From the NCBI RefSeq assembly GCF_001642995.1, contig NZ_LOHS01000076.1, forward strand, positions 1-64,000: DNA of 64,000 bases, read 5' to 3'. Position 1 is the first letter of the stretch; each line of letters starts with the position of its first letter. The notes beneath the pieces were generated by a model. The model was given only the letters and a program-made list of their open reading frames with translations, had not been told where the DNA came from and searched no databases. Position numbers and translations under genes: made by a program. The stretch is from Streptomyces jeddahensis. GTDB lineage: Bacteria; Actinomycetota; Actinomycetes; Streptomycetales; Streptomycetaceae. Positions 23,513-31,315 of the stretch are shown here, one piece after another.

Positions 23513-24361
23513 GTGAGTGAACGCAAGCCGTATCCGAGTGACTTATCGGACGAGCAGTGGTCGTGGATTGAGCCGGTGATCACCGCGTGGAAGGACCGGC
23601 ACCGTTCGGTCAGTGGCCATCAGGGCGCCTACGAGTTGCGGGAGATCGTTAACGCGATCCTCTATCAGGGGCGGACCGGCTGCCAGTGGGCCTATCTCCC
23701 GCACGATCTTCCCCAGAAGAGTGCGACGTACTACTACTTCGACACCTGGCGGGATGACGGAACCGACCAGGTCATCCATGAACTCCTGCGCTGCCAGGTC
23801 CGCGAGCGGGCCCGCCGATCAGAGGACCCGACGCTGGTGGTGCTGGACACCCAGAGTGTCCATGCGGCCGCCGGGGTCCCCGCCGCCACGACCGGCCGGG
23901 ATCCCGCCAAGCGGGTGCCGGGCCGCAAGCGCGGACTGGCCGTGGACGTCCTCGGCCTGGTCATCGCGGTCGTCGTCCTCGCCGCGAACACGCACGACAA
24001 CACCGTGGGCATCATCCTGCTTGACCAGGTCGCCGAGCACGCCGGCGACACCGTCCGCAAGGCGCTGGTTGACCAGGGCTTCAAGAACCAGGTGGTCCTG
24101 CACGGCGCCAACCTGGGCATCGACGTCGAGATCGTCGAACGCAACCCTCAGGACAAGGGGTTCGTGCCGCAGCCGAAGCGGTGGAGGGTCGAGCAGACCT
24201 ACGGGATCTTGATAATGCACCGGCGTCTGGTCCGTGACTATGAGCACCGCCCATCGTCGTCCGCCTCTCGCGTCTATTGGTCGATGTCCCACGTCATGAT
24301 CCGCCGCCTCGCCGGCGCGAACGCTCCCACCTGGCGCGAACCGCAGGCGGTGACCCCATGA
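23513..24361 (+). CDS. IS5-family transposase
   Basis: A 282-residue DDE transposase. It starts SERKPYPSDLSDEQWSWIEP, the usual N-terminus of Streptomyces IS5-type enzymes. First Asp is in LVVLDTQSVHAAAG, second in ALVDQGFKNQVVLHG, and the Glu in RWRVEQTYGILIMHRRLVRD. GTG 23513 is preceded by a G-rich ribosome site. The third codon block contains a TTA leucine codon (SDLSD). The stop overlaps the next gene (ATGA). All catalytic residues are present, so the IS may be active. It shares family but only moderate identity with the transposase at 27379. Confidence 0.9.
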   Translation: MSERKPYPSDLSDEQWSWIEPVITAWKDRHRSVSGHQGAYELREIVNAILYQGRTGCQWAYLPHDLPQKSATYYYFDTWRDDGTDQVIHELLRCQVRERARRSEDPTLVVLDTQSVHAAAGVPAATTGRDPAKRVPGRKRGLAVDVLGLVIAVVVLAANTHDNTVGIILLDQVAEHAGDTVRKALVDQGFKNQVVLHGANLGIDVEIVERNPQDKGFVPQPKRWRVEQTYGILIMHRRLVRDYEHRPSSSASRVYWSMSHVMIRRLAGANAPTWREPQAVTP

Positions 24362-24756
24362 ACATTGAGCCCCTGCTCGACGCGCTGGACATCCAGGAGG
24401 ACGCCGCCCGGGCCCAGGCCAACGACCTCCGCACACAGATCGCCGAACTACAGACCCGGCTGCGGGAGGCCGAGACGCACCTCGAGCACCTCGCGATCAC
24501 TCGGAAGACCGTCACTGGCCTTGCCGACCGACTTCCGGCCGTCCCACCGGACCTGCCCGAGCACCCTGACTACCCTCGCATCCTCGCCGTCTTCAACGAG
24601 GCGACCGGACCGCTGCGAGCCAAGGACGTCTGCGAAGCCCTCGACCACAAACTGCTGCCGAAGAACGTTGAAGGCACCCGAGCCAAGTTGAAACGCCTGG
24701 TCAAACTCGGCATCCTCACCGAGGTCGAAACTGGCAGCTTCGCCAGGAAGCAGTAA
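24358..24756 (+). CDS. Coiled-coil/winged-helix partner protein of the IS
   Basis: A 132-residue protein overlapping the transposase stop by ATGA. Residues 5-50 are a coiled coil (DALDIQEDAARAQANDLRTQ, then IAELQTRLREAETHLEHL). The second half looks like a winged helix with an effector-free layout (LRAKDVCEALDHKLLPKNVE, GTRAKLKRLVKLGILTEVET). It may serve as a regulator or assembly factor for transposition, or be a passenger. Most IS5 elements encode only a transposase, so the second gene is noteworthy. Confidence 0.65.
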   Translation: MNIEPLLDALDIQEDAARAQANDLRTQIAELQTRLREAETHLEHLAITRKTVTGLADRLPAVPPDLPEHPDYPRILAVFNEATGPLRAKDVCEALDHKLLPKNVEGTRAKLKRLVKLGILTEVETGSFARKQ

Positions 24757-24792
24757 CCGGCCGAGCCCCGTGGTGGGGATCAGTGGGCTTTG

Positions 24793-25881
24793 TCAGCCAG
24801 CCGATGGGGTGAGGCTGGTGCGGTCGAACGGGCCACCGTGCGCGGCGGCGTACGTGATGGCGTCGTTGACGGCATTGAGGTCGAATGGCCGGACCCGTTC
24901 GGGGGCGAGATCCAAAGCGCCCGAGGCGAGGAGCCGGATGATGCCGACATTGGCTGTGCGCGGGTACATCCACTGCCCGCGCACGGTGATCGAGTTGCGC
25001 ATGATCCATGGGTACGGGAGTGCGAGGTCGTCGCCACCGAGCATGCCGACGCCGCCCATGAGAACGACCCGGCCGTACTCGCGCACGGTCATGGCCGCCG
25101 CACGCGAGGCCGAGCTGGGTGCGCTCGGCGGGAGCAGATCGATCACCATGTCGATCGGGCCGTCGGCCGCCGCGGACATCGCCGCGCGGTCGGTGGCCTC
25201 GTCCCCGGTCAGCGGGACCGGGCGCAGACGCGGGCCGAACCGGTCGGCGAGGAGGTCGAGCGCGGCCTTGTTGCGGCCGGGGGCGACCACGCGGCCCGCG
25301 CCCATCGCGAACGCGACCGCGACCGCGCTGCTGCCGAGGTTGCCGGTGGCCCCGCTGACGAGCAGGGTCTCGCCGGCCGCGAGCCCGCCTGCCAGCAGCC
25401 CGCCATAGGAGATGGTATGCACGGTGAGCGCGGCCCAGCGGGCCGGATCCTCCCCGGCCGCGGCGGGCAGCGGAAAGACGTTCTCCGTCGGGACCCGCAT
25501 GAGCTCGGCGAACGCGCCGTCGTGCAGGTACTCGGCGAGCCGCGCGCCGCCCTCGCCGCGCGAACTCCAGCCCTGGAGCGTGATGTCGGGCGTCAGGGCG
25601 TCGTCCCGCGAGCGCACCGTCGAGTCGCACCACACCAGGTCGCCGACGCGCAACCGGGTGGCGTCCGGGCCGACGTGGAGGATCCGCCCCACTCCACCGA
25701 CACCGGGCACGACAGGAGGGACAAGGGGGTACTTCCGCTTGCCGCTGAAGACTTCGGCCGCGTAGGGCGCCACGTTGGCGGCGAGGACCTCGACCACCAC
25801 CTCACCGCCCCCGGCATCGGGGTCGGGCACCTCCCGCACCGTGAGCGGGGCGCCGAACTGCGTCAGAACTGCTGCTCGCAC
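24793..25881 (-). CDS. Zinc-type alcohol dehydrogenase/quinone oxidoreductase (MDR superfamily)
   Basis: A 362-residue medium-chain dehydrogenase/reductase. The GroES-like domain (residues 1-140) begins VRAAVLTQFGAPLTVREVPD, and the Rossmann domain has LLVSGATGNLGSSAVAVAFA as the NAD(P)-binding glycine motif. No structural-zinc Cys4 loop is visible, which points to a quinone-oxidoreductase-like or zinc-independent reductase. GTG 25881 is the start that gives the family N-terminus. The gene is divergent from a LysR regulator 101 bp away, which probably controls it. Substrate unknown. Confidence 0.82.
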   Translation of the reverse strand: MRAAVLTQFGAPLTVREVPDPDAGGGEVVVEVLAANVAPYAAEVFSGKRKYPLVPPVVPGVGGVGRILHVGPDATRLRVGDLVWCDSTVRSRDDALTPDITLQGWSSRGEGGARLAEYLHDGAFAELMRVPTENVFPLPAAAGEDPARWAALTVHTISYGGLLAGGLAAGETLLVSGATGNLGSSAVAVAFAMGAGRVVAPGRNKAALDLLADRFGPRLRPVPLTGDEATDRAAMSAAADGPIDMVIDLLPPSAPSSASRAAAMTVREYGRVVLMGGVGMLGGDDLALPYPWIMRNSITVRGQWMYPRTANVGIIRLLASGALDLAPERVRPFDLNAVNDAITYAAAHGGPFDRTSLTPSAG

Positions 25882-25982
25882 GTGATGACCTCCGTGTTCG
25901 TCCGTGCTCGTGGGACCGACACTAGGAGCGGGATGAGCATGCAGGAAGCGATGATCTGGCATCTGTGATATGCGTTTGACGC

Positions 25983-26876
25983 ATGGACATCTCCAGCGCA
26001 GGACTGCGGGTCCTGCGGCAGATCGCCGAGTCCGGCAGCTTCACCGCGGCAGCTGCCCGCCTCGGCTACACGCAGTCGGCCGTCTCACGCCAGGCCGCCG
26101 CTCTCGAACACAGCACCGGCGCCACCCTGTTCGAACGCCGCCCGGACGGGGTGCGGCTCACTCCCGCCGGCTTGACCCTGCTGCGGCACGCCCACACGGT
26201 CCTCGCCTCGCTCGCAGCGGCCGAGCGTGAGCTCACCGGCACCGTCCCGCGGACCGAACTGGTGCGGCTCGGGGTAGTCCTGAGCGCGGGCTCGGCGATC
26301 CTGCCCGCCGCACTCGCACACCTCGCGGAGGCCGACCCGCAGATCACGGTCACCACCCGCGAGGGCGCCACGCCCACCCTCATCCGGGCGCTGCGCGCGG
26401 GCTCACTCGACCTCGCCGTGCTGACATCCCGACCACCCCACCGTCCCTTCGACAGCGAGTTGCCGCGCCTGCACCTGGAGGCCGTCGCGGACACCGAACT
26501 GGCCGTGGCGGTGCCATCGACCGGAGAGTTCGCCGGACGCACCACGGCGCACGTCGACGAACTGGTCGACGCCGCATGGATCGCCACCCCGTCGTCGAAC
26601 TCCGAGCCGCTGCTCGGCGTCTGGCCCGGCCTGCCCGGACGGCCGCGCGTCGTCCACTCCGCGCGCGACTGGCTGACGAAGCTCCAACTGGTCGCCGGCG
26701 GCTTCGGCGTGACCACGGTGCCGTCCCGGCTCTCACCAGTGCTGCCACCCGGGGTGAGCCTGCTGCGCGTCGACGGCGCACCCCCCGAGATCCGCCGGGT
26801 GCTCGTGGCACGCCTCTCCGGCCACCCCACCCCGGCGATCACCGCCGTCACCCAAGCGATCACGTCGACCGCCTGA
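25983..26876 (+). CDS. LysR-family transcriptional regulator
   Basis: A 297-residue regulator. N-terminal winged helix at residues 1-60 (LRVLRQIAESGSFTAAAARL, GYTQSAVSRQAAALE) and a periplasmic-binding-like effector domain from residue 90 to the end. It is transcribed away from the oxidoreductase at 24793, the classical LysR/target arrangement, and an operator would lie in the 101-bp gap (25882-25982). No unusual residues. Effector unknown. Confidence 0.87.
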   Translation: MDISSAGLRVLRQIAESGSFTAAAARLGYTQSAVSRQAAALEHSTGATLFERRPDGVRLTPAGLTLLRHAHTVLASLAAAERELTGTVPRTELVRLGVVLSAGSAILPAALAHLAEADPQITVTTREGATPTLIRALRAGSLDLAVLTSRPPHRPFDSELPRLHLEAVADTELAVAVPSTGEFAGRTTAHVDELVDAAWIATPSSNSEPLLGVWPGLPGRPRVVHSARDWLTKLQLVAGGFGVTTVPSRLSPVLPPGVSLLRVDGAPPEIRRVLVARLSGHPTPAITAVTQAITSTA

Positions 26877-27158
26877 ACCGCCACCAAGGCCGCACACAAT
26901 CGCGTGTACCCCTATCCCCCTCACGAGTGGGGGCACCGCGGTCACCGTCGGCCTGTTCTTCGCGGTACTGGCGATCGGCTTCGCCGTCGTCACGGCCCTG
27001 CACGTACTCTTCACGCCCCGCGGCCGCGAATAACGGCCGCCGGCAGCCGGCCTTCCGCGGAGGCAAGCGGGCTCGTTTCCGGTGGACACGCCCAACGTGG
27101 CACTGGTCGGGGTTTCGTTTCCGATCCCCACCAAAACCCTCTCAAACCACCCTCTAAA
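26877..27158. other. Gap with a decayed small membrane-protein fragment
   Basis: No intact gene. From 26932 to the TAA at 27031-27033 one frame reads TAVTVGLFFAVLAIGFAVVT and ends ALHVLFTPRGRE, the C-terminus of a small membrane protein with no start codon upstream, so it is a probable remnant. The rest contains short A/C-rich repeats (ACCCTCTCAAACC, ACCCTCTAAA) just before the IS. Confidence 0.4.
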
Positions 27159-28252
27159 TGGGCATTTAGAGATGGTCTATGTCGGTAAGCAACTTTCATC
27201 GCCGTCAGGCTTGAGGTATTTACCCCATACGCGCACCCTCGCGTCCATCGAGCTGCGGACTTGGCCGCCCGTTTGCTCCGGTTCTCGTGCACGAAGTCCG
27301 TCTGGTTTGAAGATCAGGCAGAAACGCCCAGCAGTAGCGGAACAGCACCGTCCGCCGCATCCATGATCACGCTACGGCGTGAGCCAGCGGAAGCCGTACC
27401 CCAGCGACCTGTCCGACGCCCGATGGGCCTTAATCGAGCCGACGTTGACGGCCTGGAGAAAGGCTCGGCTCGACCGCAGGCCCACCGGGCAGCCGGCCAA
27501 GGTCGAGCTGCGCGACGTATTCAACGCACTCCTCTACATCAACCGCACCGGAATCCCCTGGAAATACCTCCCGCACGACTTCCCCAACCACGGCACCGTC
27601 TACGCCTACTACGCCGCCTGGCGCGACGAGGGAATCCTCACCCAGCTCAACTTCGACCTGACCGGCCTGGCCCGCGTGAAGGAAGGACGCAAGCCCGAAC
27701 CGACCGCTTCCGTGATCGACACCCAGAGCGTGAAGACCTCCACCAATGTGCCCCTGACCAGCCAGGGAACCGACGCTGCCAAGAAGATCGTCGGCAGGAA
27801 ACGGGGCATCCTCACCGACACGATCGGACTCATCCTCGCCGTGACTGTCACCGCCGCGAGCCTGTCCGAGAACGCCGTCGGAATCCAGCTCCTCGACCAG
27901 GCCAAGAAGACCTACCCGACCATCTCCAAGAGCTGGGTCGACACCGGCTTCAAAAACGCCGTCATCGAGCACGGCGCCAGCCTCGGAATCGACGTCGAAG
28001 TCGTCAACAGAAACCCAGGAGTTCGCGGCTTCCACGTTGTCAAAAGGCGCTGGGTTGCCGAACGAAGTATTGGTTGGATCATGCTGCACCGGCGCCTCGC
28101 CCGCGACTACGAGACTCTGCCCGCCAGCTCCGAGGCCATGATCCACGTCGCCTCGATCGACAACCTCACCAAGCGCATAACGGACGAGACGACACCCACC
28201 TGGCGAGGAACTTACTAGGAGATAAAGGGCAATCCACCTAGATCAAACGCCC
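27159..28252 (+). mobile_element. IS5-family insertion sequence inserted at a tRNA-Arg(UCU) anticodon
   Basis: Left end TGGGCATTT (27159 on) and right end AAACGCCC (to 28252) form short imperfect inverted repeats (GGGCATTT/GGGCGTTT). TCTAAA is duplicated on both sides (27153-27158 and 28253-28258), containing CTAA, the YTAR-type target of the IS5 group. The right-hand copy is the anticodon and adjoining bases of a tRNA-Arg(UCU) fragment. Length about 1.09 kb with one transposase gene. Confidence 0.65.
27379..28218 (+). CDS. IS5-family transposase
   Basis: A 279-residue DDE transposase beginning SQRKPYPSDLSDARWALIEP at a GTG. Catalytic Asp in SVIDTQSVKTSTN, second Asp in SWVDTGFKNAVIEHG, Glu in RRWVAERSIGWIMLHRRLAR. 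All are intact and length is normal. The gene occupies most of the IS; an untranslated stretch of about 220 bp precedes it. Compared with the transposase at 23513 it lacks the second coupled gene. Confidence 0.9.
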   Translation: MSQRKPYPSDLSDARWALIEPTLTAWRKARLDRRPTGQPAKVELRDVFNALLYINRTGIPWKYLPHDFPNHGTVYAYYAAWRDEGILTQLNFDLTGLARVKEGRKPEPTASVIDTQSVKTSTNVPLTSQGTDAAKKIVGRKRGILTDTIGLILAVTVTAASLSENAVGIQLLDQAKKTYPTISKSWVDTGFKNAVIEHGASLGIDVEVVNRNPGVRGFHVVKRRWVAERSIGWIMLHRRLARDYETLPASSEAMIHVASIDNLTKRITDETTPTWRGTY

Positions 28253-28295
28253 TCTAAAGCGGGTGTCGCAGGTTCGAATCCTGCCGGAGGCACCA
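28253..28295 (+). pseudogene. 3' half of tRNA-Arg(UCU), probable att scar of a second element
   Basis: Starting at anticodon TCT (28253-28255), the sequence gives the 3' anticodon strand AGCGG, variable loop GUGUC, a complete T arm GCAGG-UUCGAAU-CCUGC, acceptor strand CGGAGGC, discriminator A and an encoded CCA (28293-28295). The 5' half is missing: bases before the IS do not pair with it. Twenty bases (GCAGGTTCGAATCCTGCCGG) are identical to tRNA-Arg(CCG). Integrating elements leave such anticodon-to-3'-end fragments as attR. The left partner is not in this window. Confidence 0.75.
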
Positions 28296-28309
28296 GCGGA
28301 GAGGCCTCA

Positions 28310-28333
28310 GACCGACCGTGGTCCGGGTCGGTC
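28310..28333 (+). terminator. Terminator of the interrupted tRNA-Arg(UCU)
   Basis: GACCGACC (28310-28317) pairs with GGTCGGTC (28326-28333) over an 8-base loop and is followed by CTTTGA. Its position 15 bases after the CCA suggests the native downstream context of the tRNA, so core chromosome resumes here. Confidence 0.7.
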
Positions 28334-28359
28334 CTTTGACATTCAGGCCTGACACGTCC

Positions 28360-28656
28360 TCAGCCAGCAGCCTTGGCGATGATGCGGTCCATCTCCTCTC
28401 GGCCGAAGGCCCGCAGAGTCGTGGTACGGACGTTGCCCACCCCGCCGAGCTGCAGGAGTGCCGCGGTGGCGGTTTCGTCGTCGGGCGCCTCGACGACGGC
28501 CACGAGGTCGTACGGACCGACGGTCCAGTAGATGTTCAGGAGCTTCGCCCCGAGCTTCTGTGCCGCTGCGGTGAAAGCCTCGGCGCGCTTCGCGGTGTCC
28601 TTGTAGTTTCGGATCCCTTGATCAGTCCAGTTCAGCAACGTGACATACGTCGGCAT
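28360..28656 (-). CDS. GYD domain-containing protein
   Basis: A 98-residue protein with the signature VGPYDLVAVVEAPDDETATA that names the GYD family, a ferredoxin-like alpha/beta fold found in many soil bacteria without an assigned function. The N-terminus MPTYVTLLNWTDQGIRNYKD and C-terminal REEMDRIIAKA are typical. A GGTGAAAGG ribosome site precedes ATG 28656. It faces the tRNA fragment and appears to be the first chromosomal gene after the accessory region. Confidence 0.85.
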   Translation of the reverse strand: MPTYVTLLNWTDQGIRNYKDTAKRAEAFTAAAQKLGAKLLNIYWTVGPYDLVAVVEAPDDETATAALLQLGGVGNVRTTTLRAFGREEMDRIIAKAAG

Positions 28657-28949
28657 GGCCTTTCACCTTCATGAGAAAACACATCGCGGAACCAGCGAGA
28701 TGCCCTTCGCATAACAGCCACGCTGACCTGCGAAGACACCAGGTGGTCAACCGAGGTGACCGCCTTGCTGGTAATTCGCATTGAGGGGGGCAGGCTGACA
28801 TCCACGCCTGACATCAACGACGGCAGACATGACCGGATCGCAAAGGTTCTCGACGGAGTAGGTGCGGCCCTGCAGCTGTAGCCATTAAGGGCCGCGACCA
28901 TCGTCGGATCGAACCCCTAATGCGGTGGTCAACGCCAGTGTCGATCGGC
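28657..28949. other. Intergenic region between the GYD gene and bL37
   Basis: I see no convincing gene. The stretch contains A/T-richer patches than the surroundings, and no tRNA or strong terminator could be drawn. It probably holds the promoter of the GYD gene at its left end. Confidence 0.4.
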
Positions 28950-29024
28950 TCAGGCGTTGGGACGCTTGCCGTGGTTGGCCTTCTTCTTCTTACGGCCGCG
29001 TCGCTTGTTGCCTCGCTTGGCCAT
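28950..29024 (-). CDS. 50S ribosomal protein bL37
   Basis: A 24-residue, strongly basic peptide: MAKRGNKRRGRKKKKANHGK then RPNA. This matches the small actinobacterial ribosomal protein bL37, recognised in mycobacterial ribosome structures and conserved in Streptomyces, and is too short for most gene finders. ATG 29024 and stop TGA 28952-28950 are clear. The purine-rich leader (AGGGAGATGT) gives a ribosome site. It marks the region as core chromosome. Confidence 0.9.
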   Translation of the reverse strand: MAKRGNKRRGRKKKKANHGKRPNA

Positions 29025-29505
29025 GGCACACATCTCCCTAATCGGGACTTTTCATGTCTTCGCCAGTCTAGATTCGGCCCGGGGTGTGCGCATCAGTGCT
29101 GCCGCAGCCGCAGTTGCTTGGCCCGTCATTCATCGCGCGGCTCCGGACGGACGCATGCCACAGTCGTGCCACAACGGGCGGTCCGTGTGTTGGGCTCCGC
29201 GACGCAGTCACGCGCCGTGCTGTACAACAGCCTCCGCGACCGACCATGACCGACGCCGCGCGGGGCGACCTGTCCGCAGCAGTGTGGCGCGGGGGCCATG
29301 GGCCGCCGCGCCACAGGTGGGGTGTTTCGGGTGCTCGGGGGTCAGCTCGCGCTGCAGGAGGCCGTCGGCCTGGGCCAGGTGCCGCTGGGCTGGTTCGTCG
29401 CACCCCAATGGTTGCCGTTGGGGGTGGTGGCGAGTACCTGACGGCTGGGCCGGGTGGCGTTGGTGGTCCAGGTCGAGGCGATCTCCTCGGGGGCGAGCCC
29501 GTTCA
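29025..29505. other. Non-coding stretch downstream of the xylanase gene
   Basis: About 480 bases without a credible gene. Several overlapping frames are open on both strands but show no family resemblance, ribosome site or consistent codon bias. It should contain the bL37 promoter at its left end and the xylanase transcript end at its right. Confidence 0.5.
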
Positions 29506-30195
29506 TCAGCTGACGGTCAGGTCCGAGCTCCCGCTGCTCTGGTAGCCCTCTGTTGCGAGGATCATGTAGTAGTTGAAGCTGCCCAGCCGCATTCCGTAAC
29601 GGGACCACGCGTCGAAGTGGTTGCCGGTAGTGATGGTTCCGCCCGTCCTCCTCGACTGCCGGACGCTCCAGTACTGATTGAAGGTCTTGGTGCCTTCGAC
29701 GGAGGGGGCGTTGTATCGCGTCGTCTGGTAGACGTCGTACGTACCGCCGTCGCTGTTGACTGTGCCCTTGTACGTGCCCGTGGGCCGGTAAGTGCCCCAG
29801 TTGTCGACGATGTAGTACTCCACGAGCGGGTTTGACGTCCACCCGTAGAGGCACAGGTACGCGTTGCCGGACGGATTGAAGCTGCCCCAGTAGTTCACGG
29901 TCCTGCGGCTGCCGTTGCTCCAGCCCTTACCGCAGACGAAGTTCCCGGTGTTCCTCCATGAAGTGCTGTAACTGCCGCCGGACTTCAGGGTCATGGAGAC
30001 CGTGCCCGGCGCATCGGTCCAGAACGAGTAGTAGTAGCCGTTGTTGGTGCCGGTCTGGTTGGTGGTGATGGTCGTGTCGGCGTGGGCGGTGCCGGGCAGC
30101 AGCAGTCCGGAAGTGACTGCCAGGGCGCCGGCACCGGCACCGCCGATGAAGCCCCTTCGGCTGAGCGGGCGGGCGGGGGGGTTGTCCATGTTCAT
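29506..30195 (-). CDS. Secreted GH11 endo-1,4-beta-xylanase
   Basis: A 229-residue enzyme that hydrolyses internal xylan bonds outside the cell. The N-terminus carries a Tat signal (LSRRGFIGGAGAGALAVTSG, cleavage after AHA at about residue 39). The mature part is a single GH11 jelly roll. The nucleophile is Glu126 in PLVEYYIVDNWG and the acid/base Glu216 in ILATEGYQSSGSS; both are present. There is no cellulose- or xylan-binding module, so it is the short form. ATG 30195 follows AGGAGG; a second ATG two codons later is possible. Upstream DNA holds several palindromes suggestive of sugar-responsive repressors. Confidence 0.93.
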   Translation of the reverse strand: MNMDNPPARPLSRRGFIGGAGAGALAVTSGLLLPGTAHADTTITTNQTGTNNGYYYSFWTDAPGTVSMTLKSGGSYSTSWRNTGNFVCGKGWSNGSRRTVNYWGSFNPSGNAYLCLYGWTSNPLVEYYIVDNWGTYRPTGTYKGTVNSDGGTYDVYQTTRYNAPSVEGTKTFNQYWSVRQSRRTGGTITTGNHFDAWSRYGMRLGSFNYYMILATEGYQSSGSSDLTVS

Positions 30196-30442
30196 GCTTC
30201 CTCCTAGTGAACGCGGCGGCGAGGCCATGCCAGGCAGCGCGATACGGCCGGCGGGCCTGTCGGTGGCCATGGCGACGCCAGGCTGAGCGTCGGCGTCGTG
30301 CAACGCGGCGGAGCGTGGCCGGTCGTGTGCGGGTGGACGACCGGTGGACCAGGTCGCGGCTCGAGACCCGGATCGACAGCGGCTCGAGGCCTGTCGATGA
30401 CATGACAGGTTGCTCAGGACCCGTAAGGCTGTCAACAGTTTC

Positions 30443-30455
30443 CGCAATAATTGCG
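30443..30455. promoter_or_regulatory. Palindrome upstream of the xylanase gene (site 1)
   Basis: CGCAATAATTGCG is a perfect 13-base palindrome around a central A, 248 bases before the xylanase start, flanked by TTTC and AAAG. A/T-rich palindromes of this kind are uncommon in this DNA, so a protein-binding site is plausible. No regulator is identified. Confidence 0.45.
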
Positions 30456-30583
30456 AAAGCCTGGTCTCAGCCAGGGAGTTCTCGAGTAGGAATCGACGCA
30501 GGTCAGCGACCTGTCGATCTGATTCAATTCGGATTGATCGATGAAGTTCGGTGACCCAACGACCTAGACCCAAGCCAAAGCTT

Positions 30584-30595
30584 CGAAAATTTTCG
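30584..30595. promoter_or_regulatory. LacI-like palindrome upstream of the xylanase gene (site 2)
   Basis: CGAAAATTTTCG is a perfect 12-base palindrome. It resembles the CGAAA-N-TTTCG boxes bound by LacI-type regulators of xylan and xylobiose genes in Streptomyces. It lies 390 bases before the xylanase start, rather far for direct repression unless the leader is long. Confidence 0.45.
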
Positions 30596-30754
30596 GAGTC
30601 TGTCCGGCTCATGCTTGGCGACGAGTACCGCCCGTCTCACAGCCGAGAGTGCGCGCAGGCCTGATGCCGCCACCGACCCCGGTGCCGAATTCGACACTTT
30701 GGCGCACGGAGACTTGTCAGGGACATGAGCGGCTTCTACAGTCCCACCGGTGAA

Positions 30755-30768
30755 TGGGAGCGCTCCCG
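30755..30768. promoter_or_regulatory. CebR-like box
   Basis: TGGGAGCGCTCCCG agrees at 13 of 14 positions with the perfect palindrome TGGGAGCGCTCCCA recognised by the cellobiose-responsive repressor CebR. It is 100 bases upstream of the gene at 30868 and about 560 bases upstream of the xylanase, between the two divergent genes. Confidence 0.65.
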
Positions 30769-30867
30769 CCCATCCAAGCAACGGACTGTGACGCTTCGTC
30801 GTTCATGAGGTGGGTGTCCGATGCCGGGTGCAGCATGGAAGTACCGGCGATCAGGAGGTGCGTGGTC

Positions 30868-31116
30868 ATGCCTGAGTTCATGGACGTTCACCACGGGTTG
30901 AAGGGGATCACGGGCGAGCAACTGCAGGAAGCGCACCGCGCGGACCTGGCCATCGAGGCCGAGGAGCGGGTGCACTTCAAGCAGGCCTGGGCAGACCCTC
31001 AGTCCGGCGAGGTCTACTGCCTGTCGGAGGCGCCGTCGGCGGAGGCGGTGCAGCGCATTCACGACCGCGCCGGCCACCCGGCGGACGAGATCCACCCGGT
31101 GCCGCTCACGGCCTGA
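30868..31116 (+). CDS. SCO4226-family nickel-binding-type protein
   Basis: An 82-residue protein with the family sequence MPEFMDVHHGLKGITGEQLQ and FKQAWADPQSGEVYCLSEAP. The family has a ferredoxin-like fold, and the S. coelicolor member binds nickel; its biological role is not known. The His pair in DVHHG and the Cys in YCLSEAP are candidate ligands. ATG 30868 is preceded by AGGAGGTG; longer in-frame starts upstream overlap regulatory DNA. A hairpin follows the gene. Confidence 0.82.
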   Translation: MPEFMDVHHGLKGITGEQLQEAHRADLAIEAEERVHFKQAWADPQSGEVYCLSEAPSAEAVQRIHDRAGHPADEIHPVPLTA

Positions 31117-31158
31117 CACCGTGCCCGGCGCTGAGATGCGCGCACAGTTCCGCGTACG

Positions 31159-31193
31159 CCGAAGGGGCCCTGCACGTGCGGAGGGCCCTTCGG
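31159..31193 (+). terminator. Hairpin terminator after the SCO4226-type gene
   Basis: CCGAAGGGGCCCT (31159-31171) pairs with AGGGCCCTTCGG (31182-31193) with one bulged G and a 10-base loop. It lies 42 bases after the stop. Confidence 0.75.
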
Positions 31194-31315
31194 TCGCGGG
31201 GACACGAATAGGCGCCGTCACCAGCCCATAGTTCTTTCAGGGGAATGCCGCCCCGGTGGCGGCTCTCCCCCGGCGGCCGGATCGCGCGGCTGCCGCATGC
31301 AGGAAGGGGTGTGGC

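Larger units (their letters stand above)
23434..24760 (+). mobile_element. IS5-family insertion sequence with a coupled second gene
   Basis: The unit contains an intact IS5-type transposase and a translationally coupled second frame. It begins at the point where the 22846 gene loses coding character. I could not identify convincing terminal inverted repeats or a target duplication by eye, so the limits are approximate. Confidence 0.6.

Noticed and set aside
29084..29545. Open frames on both strands downstream of the xylanase
   Set aside because: No ribosome site, no family motif, and codon-position GC bias absent; judged non-coding.
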